64,000 nt of DNA from Apostichopus japonicus (taxonomy: Eukaryota > Echinodermata > Holothuroidea > Aspidochirotida > Stichopodidae): contig NC_092571.1 of assembly GCF_037975245.1 (NCBI RefSeq), positions 11,105,917 to 11,169,916 on the forward strand. Reading direction: 5' to 3'. The notes under the pieces are model-generated. The model searched no databases. It saw nothing but the letters and a program-made list of their open reading frames with translations, and was not told the origin of the DNA. Of this stretch, positions 1 to 11,400 are shown piece after piece (the first letter of the stretch is position 1; the number at the start of each line of letters is the position of its first letter). A program made the position numbers and the translations under genes.

Positions 1-180
1 TGTCTGGCATCTGTGAGTGTTTTTGTCCCTTCTGTTACTGTTACTTGTCATTTAGCCTTTGAAGAAGATCCTGCTAGGATCGAAACGTCAGGCCAACTTA
101 CTTTTACACATTATCTTACACAGGCTCTCTAGTGGATAAGCAGTTTGCCAACAGTTTTATTCTATTTTGATGAAACTTTT
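1..180 (+). mobile_element. Penelope-like element terminal region
   Basis: The stretch holds a hammerhead-like core at 55-93 followed by the phrase GGCTCTCTAGTGGATAAG (123-140), which I recall from Penelope-like retroelement ends in many invertebrates. The rest of the element would lie outside the window to the left. No reverse transcriptase is visible here. Recognition is from memory of the repeat, so the family call is moderate. Confidence 0.5.
55..93 (+). ncRNA. hammerhead-ribozyme-like core (degenerate)
   Basis: Helix I is GCCT (55-58) with AGGC (90-93). The first core strand is TTGAAGA (59-65), helix II is GATCC/GGATC (67-71 and 77-81) with loop TGCTA, the second core is GAA (82-84), helix III is the two-pair AC/GT (85-88), and C89 is the cleavage nucleotide. 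This is the minimal type I layout known from Penelope-like elements. The consensus C3 is a T here, which breaks the essential C3-G8 pair, so activity is doubtful. Confidence 0.55.
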
Positions 181-1928
181 TTGTAAGAACAATAGGCCAA
201 CAGGGACGTCAGAGCAAATATGTAAGCAGTGAAACTCCAATACAAACATAACTTGTTATATCGTATATACGCGGAAATTTTAATTCGTTATAAATACTAA
301 GTACAGGACTTTATGTGACATCTAACGAAAAGTGTTGATTCCAAACGCATAATATTCTAATTGTTAACGTCAAATGAACTATCACGCAATTTGCCTGCAG
401 TAGGTCTCATGGATTATTCACTCTATTCCAAATGCGTTATAGAAGAGACATTTCAAGGAAACTGTTATCTAAAGTTCAACATACTTCCCTCTATTTGGCA
501 GTTTACTCAATACTTTAGTTTCCTAAAATTGTTTAATCAATATATGAAATTAAATATAACAAGAGGTCAATCCACAGAGTTACTGATCACATACCCCTGT
601 AACGATCGGTGAAACAATTTCAAGTTGTGGAGACAAAACAGACTGGAAACAAAATGAAAACTGACTACCATGGCCTTCGAATTTTGACATGGGATGATAT
701 GGAGGACTTCTTACATGTAGCCTACTACAATCAGACCGGCCGGTAATCCTTGTTATATTAGACTCCCCCCCCCCCCAGCAAAGGACTAATTTCCTCCTTC
801 CATGTCCTAAAGTGTTCACTCGATTCAAATGAAGGCTGAGAAATAATACGCGATGAACCACCAGCTCGATTGAGCTTGCAACCCGTACATCAAGTCGTTG
901 TTTGAGACCCCTTTATTGCTTAACTAGCAACGACCCAAGACTGAGTAAGAGCAAGCAACGCGCTCATTTACTGAAGCATTGACAATTAATGTGACGAGTT
1001 CAACGCAACGGAGGAAAACAGAAGACCCTGGTGATTATTTGTATACTCTAACTCACTTGTAAAAAAAGAGAAAATTATTTAGCTATACAAATCTAGAGGC
1101 TTAGACTTTGCATGTCACATATAAGATGAATGTAAGGTGACCTAAAATATAGCCTCGGTCCAACGTTGATCATATAAGCCTAAGCCTAACAGCATACGTA
1201 ACTTAGCAGCTCTCAGTCAGTAAACAACGTGATTTGCTTCATTAACCTCACTTTAATCTTATTAAATGAAAAACATATGTATAGAGACTCTAAGGAATTT
1301 ATTATTCAAATAAAAGTGACGTCATGAGAGCTAAGAACTAGATTATCTTGTCCTTTTCAAAACCGCTGCTTTACAGTGTTATTGAGACGAGTCTTAAGTG
1401 CGGGGAGTTGGTATTACTGGTTGTGAGTTAGGTTTGATTCCTTTCTTTCGATGGCTTTGAAACAACTTCGTTCACCATAGCTCAACTGTAGTGATGATGA
1501 ATGCGGTACCTTCATCGGTCTTACGGTTTGGCCAAAAAATATGCACAAATTTGGCCAAGTTTGAGATTTGACAATGTGACCTTTGGCATAAACAATAATT
1601 AATGCTCTGCAATCGTACGGAGTCTGATGCTTTTGAGATATCGAGTTACGTATTAAGGTTTTTGTATGCCCGTTAAAGCCAAAAATGCTCTAGTTTGTTA
1701 TTATTCCCGTTACAATGGAAACTTCATTGCATCTTGCCATCTTAACCATTTTTATACTGAACAAAACACTTGAGCTCATGTGCACCTTTTACTTCGACTG
1801 TTAATCGATTAAACAGCGCCTCTTACTTCACAGCCTGCTTGCTTTCAGTTTTGTATTTAGTTTGGTTGTAGCATACAGTACAACATAACTACTCTGGATA
1901 AACGTGAGTGACACAATAATCAATCGAT
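181..1928. other. no gene recognised
   Basis: About 1.75 kb of AT-rich sequence with no convincing exon, domain or repeat. A C-homopolymer lies at about 767-776. The part just upstream of 1929 should contain the promoter and 5' UTR of the Ig gene, but I see no clear TATA element. Confidence 0.5.
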
Positions 1929-2415
1929 ATGGGCTTTTTGTGTACTTTTTATTGTATTTTTATTTCTATATTCGCCCTGTCATTTTCCGAAGATATCAAT
2001 TGTGACCATCACTGTCAAAAAGGGTCAACGATAAACTCAACAGACTGTTACTCGATTGTAGGTTGTGACTTACCGTTTCCAAAAGTCTCATTTTCATATG
2101 TAGACCTACCCATAGCAGTAACGCTTAGATTAGATTGGAACTTTACCGAGCTGGCTACCACGGATGCTAGTTCCGGAACTCCCTTTATCTACTCTGCGAT
2201 ATTCAACCGGTATGAATATCATATGTATGATCGTTACTTCTTCCAAATTGAGTTAAGCTACTGGAACTCTTCGGGGGACTTTTACAACTTTTGGATTTGG
2301 TTGCGCGACATCCAACCAAGAGATTTTGGAAATCATCATGTCAAACTGACGTGTGTAGATTGTCATGATGGGCATGTCGGTTTGGTTCTCGTACAGCACA
2401 TATACCGTTTACTTG
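1929..2415 (+). CDS. Ig gene exon 1: signal peptide and V-like domain
   Basis: Starts at ATG 1929 with a hydrophobic leader (residues 1-20). The V-like domain follows, with four early cysteines (residues 25, 29, 40, 46), N-glycosylation sequons near 36, 71 and 113, and a G-strand-like end (LVLVQHIY). At the place of the usual D-x-G-x-Y-x-C motif it reads DFGNHHV, so the canonical F-strand cysteine is valine; cysteines at 142 and 145 lie a little further on. The donor is TTG|GTAAGT at 2415/2416, leaving phase 1. It joins the acceptor at 4736 to give a codon for valine and the motif VYQPP, which matches the continuous V-C exon at 8005-8751. Confidence 0.65.
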
Positions 2416-5400
2416 GTAAGTAATGCTCCATATTCACTTTGAAGGAAACTCCGACTCAATTGAAAGTCTTTTTATTCAGCAATACTTTGTCTCAGACTGT
2501 GAGATAATGGTAATCAAATATATTTACAAGAAGCATTCTAACGCAAAACAACGTAGAAAATCTTGAATAATTGCTAACGTAGACATTACATAAATTACAT
2601 AATTTAATAAGCAACAGCAAAATTTCCAGAATACACATGTATACCCCATACAAAATAAAGATGGCTATTATACATGGACCTTCTCAGTCACCACAGTAAT
2701 ATTTCCATTGTGATTTGATACTAACTTCCAGCTAGATCTCGCAGGTTCTGGAAGAAACTTTTCAGGGCGTAGAGGTATAGGAGTCGCTATCCAGTAATAG
2801 ATGCACGAGTCACACTATATATAATAGAAGTGGTAGATGAAGTACACGATGTTGGTGGTGGTGACTGGTGACGAACAGCGCTATTAGATTGGTTTAGGAA
2901 GATTAGTTTAATCAAATCATTTCTTCCACCGCCCTTTACTTGCTTCTTTTTGCTCATCCTGGATGTATGCCGATTTTTGTTCACCGCTCAGTTTTTTTTA
3001 ATTTTATCTTCTACCCTATCTCCCTTTCTCTGACTCCTTTTCTCACAATGTATAGAAGAAATTTATGGAATTGTAATTATAATACAGGAAAGTACTGTCA
3101 TTTTCAAAGAAGCGTAACTAAAACTGTTTGATGCTAGTAACATATTATTATTTTTTGAAACAAATTGCATAACTTGTATGTAAATCAAATAGAATTATCC
3201 TTGTTATATGAAGATTCTGATATGTATTAACAACCCGCTAGCGAATGGAACGATTTAAATATTCAAATAATAAATGTTATATTTGTCAAGAAATCTTTCA
3301 AACTAGAGATTTTACATTTTTCTGTGTTATTGTTCAAAATGTCATTGTTAATGTCATTTCCCGACAATATAGATTATAATTTTAATTGCCAAGACGGACC
3401 AGCTATACTGACATATGAAATATATACAGTAAAACTCAGCTTATCCGAACCCCGATATTCCGAACCGGACATCCGTTCATTAATGACATTTCTGAAGGCC
3501 TAGTGTTATTTATTCCGAGTACTGTACAGTTGGCCTACTCATAATATGTGAAACGTAAATTGGTTATAATACGTAACGACCAGCTTTCAAATTCTTTTGA
3601 CAAAGCATGTATATTTTAATTCATTCTTCCATTGTCTTATATATCGAAAAGATAATCACCTACTACATCAACGTCTGATTGTAATTTGTATCAAGGAGTT
3701 GTTATTTTCCGATCACACATTCACAAAAATAAACGTTCATCAGGCTAAAGCTTGTGTGCCTAGCATGCAGGCTATGGCCTTTTATTACGTGATACCAGAT
3801 ATGACCAATTGACGCATATCTACTCCCCAAGAAGATGTATACACCTACAAGGGCGCGCACTTGTGTGTTCTCGATCTTTCGACGTACAGTAATGCAGCTT
3901 ACCTCAAGTAAATTATTCAAACGTGAAATGGCTTTACTTAGGCCCAAGCTGAAACTACTTTCTCCCATACTTTTGCTTGATAAGAAACTATAGAGTTGTC
4001 AGTGAAATCTCAGCTTGTCATGGGAATCAGTATTAGGCTAGGATAACCACTGACACTCTTATTTCCTGTACTTTAGTAAGAGGCATATACAGCGGTAATA
4101 TAAAAACTACTGAACATGTGGTCACAGTGATGAAAATCCTCCTCCTCGAATCTCAGAAAGAAACTGCTTCTTTTTTTTGGGGGGGGATTTTTTATTTCCG
4201 AATACGTCAAATAATCAATTCATAAACATGAAAATACTATATACAACCATTAAGAAGGCCTAATATCACAATACATGGGTCTGTTATAGTCGAAAATTAG
4301 TTATTTGATTACAATTCTATCATCCAAACTTTGAGTATCCGAACTACTTTCGATCATGACCAGTTCGGATAATAGGTGTCTTACTGTATTTCCGTTTTCA
4401 TATAAATGTCGTTCGTCATACTAAACGTCTGTTAACGATATTTCAACCACCTTCACCCCTCCTTTGCTTAATGAGAAATTATATATATTTCTTTACTTCA
4501 GAATACTAACTATGTTTTTGGACTGACATGTTCAATTCAAGATGAGCATCCCCACATAAACTTGAACGTTTTACATCTAAATGAGTATACCTTTTTTTGG
4601 GTGGACAAATACTGAAACTTTTGGTTAAATTGTAGGAGTTATTTTAGTTGTTCGATTATGAGGCTTAGTTGTCTACTTTACATTGATGACTCTCTGCATA
4701 ATATGAACTTTCATCCGAACTATCTTCTCTTCACAGTTTACCAGCCTCCTTCACCTCTTGTGTGCCATGGCTCCCCACCATCCCCATCTGCATCCTACCA
4801 CTTCACCATCAATTGTTCAATAACAGACGGGATTCCACCAATGAATCTGGATGTCATCGAACAGAAGGGCTGTAATTATCATAAACATTATACAGACAAT
4901 AACGGAACTAAAGTGCTATCTGTCTACGTCACATCTTGTGAACAGAACTCAACTGTTGGATGCATCGCTTCTAGTGAACCGCTGGACTCAGTTTCTACAT
5001 TGAAGTATTCTGACAGATGTGAGTTTAATATCTCGAGAACATATCAAGGTAAGTTAATATTTAATAGGAGTAGTTTTAATGAAGTTTGTGGTCAGAGTGA
5101 TTTTGACCTAGCAGAGGGTTGAACGTTTCTGTGACAGGATATGAACTTTCATCCGAACTATCATCTCTTCACAGTTTACCAGCCTCCTACACCTCTTGTG
5201 TGCCATGGCTCCCCACCATCCCCATCTGCATCCTACCACTTCACCATCAATTGTTCAATAACAGACGGGATTCCACCAATGAATCTGGATGTCATCGAAC
5301 AGAAGGGCTGTAATTATCATAAACATTATACAGACAATAACGGAACTAAAGTGCTATCTGTCTACGTCACATCTTGTGAACAGAACTCAACTGTTGGATG

Positions 5401-8400
5401 CATCGCTTCTAGTGAACCGCTGGACTCAGTTTCTACATTGAAGTATTCTGACAGATGTGAGTTTAATATCTCGAGAACATATCAAGGTAAGTTATTTTTT
5501 AATAGGAGTAGTTTTAATGAAGTTTGTGGTCAGAGTGATTTTGACCTAGCAGAGGGTTGAACGTTTCTGTGACAGGAGCTAATACTTCATGCTTCAGTGC
5601 GGTTTGATTTGAGATGGATCAGTATGTAAAATCTAGATGTTTTACTCCCAAAATATTGAAAGTAAGTACCAAATGAATGAAGAACTAAATATCGGGGTCT
5701 ACTTTTGTGCTGTCATGCAAAGATAAAGTCTGCTTCTGTGCAGGAAGTTTAAAATACGAAATTAATAAAACCGAAAACATGATACTGTCATCTAGAGCAC
5801 GCTTACTACAGCACATCTAAAAGTTTCTTTAGAATCATTTTGTTCGGTACCTACGTCATACCTGGTTAAAATGCAACTAGGCAACAGGCACTAATTCAGG
5901 CTTGTAATTCCTCCTTATCATTGCACGAAGTCGTAATTACATCATAACTTTAACTTCGCAACTAACCAACTGCGAATAATTGACTTGACGATCATAGCAA
6001 AACTAGCAAAACTGGGATAAATCAGAAGATAAAGATACAACTTTATGAGGAAATAGTCGTATAATTAACTTAAGAACTCAAGAGAATCTTACTTTGAAGA
6101 ACTGTAAACAACCAACAAGTCACACGTGATTTTTAAAACAATTTTCTGAAGTAACTTGAGTAAATTGAGCGGCATCACTGATCTTGCATGTACTCGGAAC
6201 AGAAAAAAAATCACTCAGCTTACATCTGCGTAAGACGGGAATCGCCATACCTTTACTATTATACCAATAAGTCAATTCTTTAGAATTTATCCAATATATT
6301 AAAGTATACCACTGGAGATCAAATACAAATTGTCATGTATACCGAACATTCTTATGATTGTCGGGTAAAAATCATTTGTTAAAAGAAACGGTGTCTGCCA
6401 AAATACTCAAAACATATTTAAACATATTGTACCTCACCGGCGCTCAATGGCGGTGTCAAAGTGGGCATGAAGGGCATTTCTCTCCTAAAGTTGCGGTAAA
6501 ACAAGCTACAATGTACACCCTTCGGTCCAAATTCCCTTGTTTTGGGTAATATTATGCTACCAAAATGCTAAACCTTGCGGGGCTTTCTCCTCTGGAACCC
6601 ACAAGGGCATTTCAATACATTCCAATGTTATTTGAATCTAGAAATTGTTTTTGAATCTAGAAAGTGTTTCTGTGCTTAAGAGAAAACAGCAAGAAGAAAA
6701 CTGTTTGTAAACACTGCAGTTCCCCGGTATGGAAAAACTTCCACAGAAACTAAATTCAGATTCTACTTCTGACATGTAATTGTGTGCTTTAAAGTATCTA
6801 CAAAAGAACCTGAAATATCTATTAATGTAAAAATTTGCCCCTAGACTGCACCTTTTGTGCTTTTTGTGCTTTGAAATAAATTGCATGGAAATTGAAAGTC
6901 TCTCCCGCTCTTTAATGTATTTTGTGCCTTAATCACGCTACGAGAGTACAAGGATAAAGCAGACAATCTGTACTGTATAGGACTAATTTATAATAATATA
7001 CTAGTAAAAGCTTTTTATCCCGACAGTTCTTATAGCTCAATATAAATTTATAATAAGTTAATAGTGTCACAGTAATTTCTCACGCTTTTCAAGAATTAGA
7101 CGCGGATTATCAACAAAGTATTTTATTATTAGACAAAGAGAACAAAAGTTCGCTACTAATCGCAGTTAACAATACCCTGTGGTGAGATTCGAATGAAATT
7201 GAACACCCACGGATCATGCTCTTTGTTCTAAGAACTTCTAATATTTCTATTCACTTAATTCCCAACAGCTTATGACAAAAAATGAAACCGTTTGTCTATA
7301 CATGTGAAACATTTCTGTTTGAAGACGTGTAAGTCATTAAACATGTGAAGTATCATTTCAAAACTTGCGTGACAAGATAAGCTCGGAAATGCAAGCTTTT
7401 GTATTCATGTGAGAAACCCCTGTTTATATACAACAGTTTATTAAGTGTGAGTACTAGTACTTGGGAATTCAAACCAGTCCCCTTGCTGTTTTTCTCTTTG
7501 CATCAGTGTATTTTATTAGTTATCGGTATGGCAACCCATCCGTAAGTAGCTAAGTTTGGAACTGACTGTGACCAGAACGGTATGTTACTGTGTGTCTCCA
7601 TTAAGAATGTCGACCAGCCCTCTTTTGAAAAACAATATTTGACATGGATAAAGGTCCACAGTGGTGCAACACAAGCGTTCTGCATATAAATAAATTGCTT
7701 TTGTGGCTATTGAGTACCATCAACCTTTAAGCCCTAGTCCACTGTCCGATTGTCCCAGCGCTCAGTTCTATCTTGCTGAGTATACGTCACCTACTAAGGT
7801 TTTCACATAAAGAGGAAACGGAAAGCAAGGTAAAAATCCATAATGAACTCATACGTCAAACCTAATGCAGCGTATCCATTACTCTAATAAACGGAATATA
7901 TATATTTTTTTATGACAAACAAACTCACATATGTTATTAACATTCAAACCCTCGGTTGCCATGCACCTCAAAATACAATCCGTTTATCTCATTTTCTTCA
8001 TCAGACAACGTCGGTTGTAGCTTTCATTGCATAGACGGACCAAATACAAAGAAGTCAACAGATTGCTATGTTATTGCAGGATGTGACTTTACCTTTCCTG
8101 ATGTCCCGATCCTCGGAAATTACAAAAGTTCTCTCAGTCTGAGTATGAACTACAGCGATGATACAAGGAGCGACTCACCTTCTCGAGGAATCTATAAATA
8201 CAATGGAAAATTTTGGTTTCGGGACGTCAATACGGTGGATCGTTACAGCTTCCAAGTCAAACTAGAATATCTTTGGGAAGATGAAACTCCGAATGACAAT
8301 TTAGGAAGGGCTGCTGCTGCGCTTTCGTTTACGATCGATGACATGAGAGCAGAGGATGCTGGGTCATATCACGTGACTTTGACTGGAGAGACGACTGAAG

Positions 8401-11400
8401 ACGCCCTTGTACAATACAACTACCATCTGTTTACTATTTACCAACCCTCTACACCTCTCCTCTGTGAAATGCAAGACTTGTCAACAGACTCCAGTATTAG
8501 CAAGCTTTCTATTACTTGCTCAGTCCCAGATGCATACCCTTCGGTAGTTTTAGATATGATAGAACCAAAGGGCTGCTCGTACTACAAATCTTATTCACAG
8601 AATGACGACATCATGAAGCTTACAGTTTATATTTCTACATGTGACCGGAATGCTACCTTTAGCTGCATTGCTACTCAAGGAGAGTTAGAGTTCATGTCTA
8701 CGATACCATACTCAAACAGTTGTTCCTTTAATATACCAAGAGATGATCCTGGTAAGTCAATTAATGTCATGTCTTGCATGTTGATGCATCCGTGATCCTT
8801 GAAATATTATAAATATGTTTAAGCGGCTGTTCATGTATCGTTTTGCTATCGGTGATAGTGATTAGAGTGTCATTTGGGGGTCAATGCTACTACTAACTGT
8901 GTTCTGGGCAAAGTAAGACGTCTCTAATCAACTATCATATTACTTGAATAAGTTTAAGATACTATGAAATCCTTGTTATTTTATACCATGCATACAGAGT
9001 TCAGTGCATGAGTGGTTACTTAGAACCATTGCACAACATTCATTCTTCAAACTCGCCTTGCGGTCGTATGTTATAACGTTTGCCTATGCGATTAAGTGTA
9101 CATAACATGTATGCTTTGCACTAATGTACGTGCGTGCGAGATGTTCGTTGTGTGTTTATGGTAGTGCAGCACGATATTCCCCACTTCAGAGTACCGTAGG
9201 TCTAGTCAGCATAGCCATAAAGAAATGTAATTTTTTGCGCAGAATGTTGCTTTCTAGTTTACAACAGATGGTTGATTAGTTAAACAATTCTAACACATAT
9301 TAAGGCATTTCAACACTAATTTAAACAAACACACAACGAAAGACTAATAACTTGGTCACATGATTTTTGTAGCATATCAGTTTGTTATTAGCTGGCGATC
9401 TGTCACTCGGTTTTCGAAGCCAAACGTTTGCCTCACACCGATCGCGTTCGTTTTGACCAAGTGGGAGTGTTATGAGTACAGAAAAGAACATAACATTTCG
9501 TGGGCTTAGGATATTCAGATGCATTTCAAATTACATTATTTTTTGTTTTCAAACACTCCGTCGGAGCAGTAAACTTACTGAAAGTTTACGTATTTAGCGT
9601 TGCTGAATAGATAAGATAAACTGGGCGCCCCAAAGTATAACAATCGCTATAATTACTGGAAAGAGTGGATTACCACGGAAATCACACATTGAACGACTTA
9701 GTTAAGGAAAACGGAATAGCAATGCAACGTGTCCGGTCTGGTGGGGGGGGGGGGGGTACCACAGAGTAACAGGTAATATGAGGGGGTGGGGTTCACAGTT
9801 TAAATATGTGACTGTGTGCGATGGTTGAAGGGGAAATATTGCGCTTTGTCAGAAATATCATGACGTTTGGGGAAATTTATGAAACTCCAGACGTTTCATG
9901 TCGAGTTTCGACGTTTTATCCCGAGAGTTTAAAGTTGCGCCATTAAATTTAACTTAGCAGTTCGACAAATCGTTAAAAGTGTTTTATATTTATCCCATGA
10001 ATGTGACGTTTCTTTAGCAGTGTCTGAAGTTTTATCTCAAAGTTTAAATATTTCAACGGATTATGAGAGTAACAATGCATCAATGCATCAATTGGTAATT
10101 CAACGGTTCATATTGAGCCATCGGCGTCCATGATGATTAAGCCAGGAGTAATAAATTGGAACATTTGGTTTTGAGCAATACGATTTGTCAGAATAATACC
10201 CCTATAATTATCAAAATAATTATGTGAGCCCTTTCTTATGTAAATAGGTCAGCGGGGTGTACATACCATTAAAGTATGATACATATCTATTAACGGCAAG
10301 AAAAAAAGTGTGGCGAAATCTTGAATTAAAGTTAAATTTCCAAATGTATCACATTTAGAAAGTTAATAAAAATATTATAAACCAACATTTCTTTGTAATA
10401 ACGTTATTATGTTGGAATCAAAAGAACATGCACCCATGCATGTCTGGTGAATTTAATCGATTCACGTTAGTTGGTTGCTGATATTAACATATTTGTAAAT
10501 CTTCCAGTCATTTCTGCAGACACGAACAACATACTGATGTTGGTGATGTTCATAATTGCTGGAATAATCGTCCTGCCTGTGATAATCATCGTATGTGTAT
10601 ACAAGTAAGCAAAGTAATACGTTATACATCGGCAGAAACATTGTTCAATTTAAACTACCACATAATTCCATTCAAAGTAGTCAACGTCTATGTATAATGA
10701 GTATTATGTATATTGTGAATGCATTTCTTTTCAGTATATCATGACTATAATATATAGGCAGATCGTTAGTTACGAATGAGTAGCAAACACATCCCATTTG
10801 AAGTAAGTTGATGCTACTGCGAGTTTCGCACTTTTCCTTTCCATTTAAATATTATATAGTACTTAGATTAGAATTGAGTGCTAACGAGACATCCTGCACC
10901 GGAGATATTAAATTGTCCGTACTTTTGTGTAGAATTGGGTGTTTTCTCCTATATAGAGCATCGATTCAATCGTTAATTATTCCAAGAAGAGTACACAAAC
11001 GGAGATGATTCTTTGTTTTTAGCAGAATTTATTTTTTTTCAATTCTACTCTTTAACTGGAACGCAACATGACAAATAATTCTGAATTGACTTCGTTAGCA
11101 CACGGCTTAAATGTGATTGAATATTTGTAGAACTGAACTCTTGTAAATATACTTATTTTAATGTTATGTTTTTTTCTTCGTAATCTTCCTGCTAGCGACA
11201 TTTTCCTAAGAGGACTGATTGTTTTATCTTTATTGTGAAAATGGATCAGCTACCAGGTCAATCTGTTCTTTTTTGAGGTTGTATGATATGATATTGGCTT
11301 CTCTGATATGTTTTCTTCATATAAGTATCGTGTAGATGTACTTATGTTTTTGTGGAATTTCAACGTTTAAGTTTGTTGTTGTATAAACTAACGTTGTTAC

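Larger units (their letters stand above)
4702..5577 (+). repeat. tandem duplication of a C-domain exon, period 438 bp
   Basis: Two copies of a unit that contains the branch/acceptor region, a 312-bp exon and about 90 bp of downstream intron. Acceptors lie 438 bp apart (4737 and 5175). By eye the exons differ at one base (Ser to Thr early in the exon) and the intron part at a few bases, so the duplication is very young, still homogenised, or an assembly duplication. Confidence 0.9.

Noticed and set aside
580-861. 93-codon minus-strand open frame
   Set aside because: It contains a C-homopolymer, low-complexity residues and no domain; no splice or promoter support.
7956-8004. ATG 7956 as start of a second Ig gene
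   Set aside because: In the Ig frame the leader is not hydrophobic (PCTSKYNPF) and a strong acceptor ends at 8004; a hydrophobic reading exists only in another frame.
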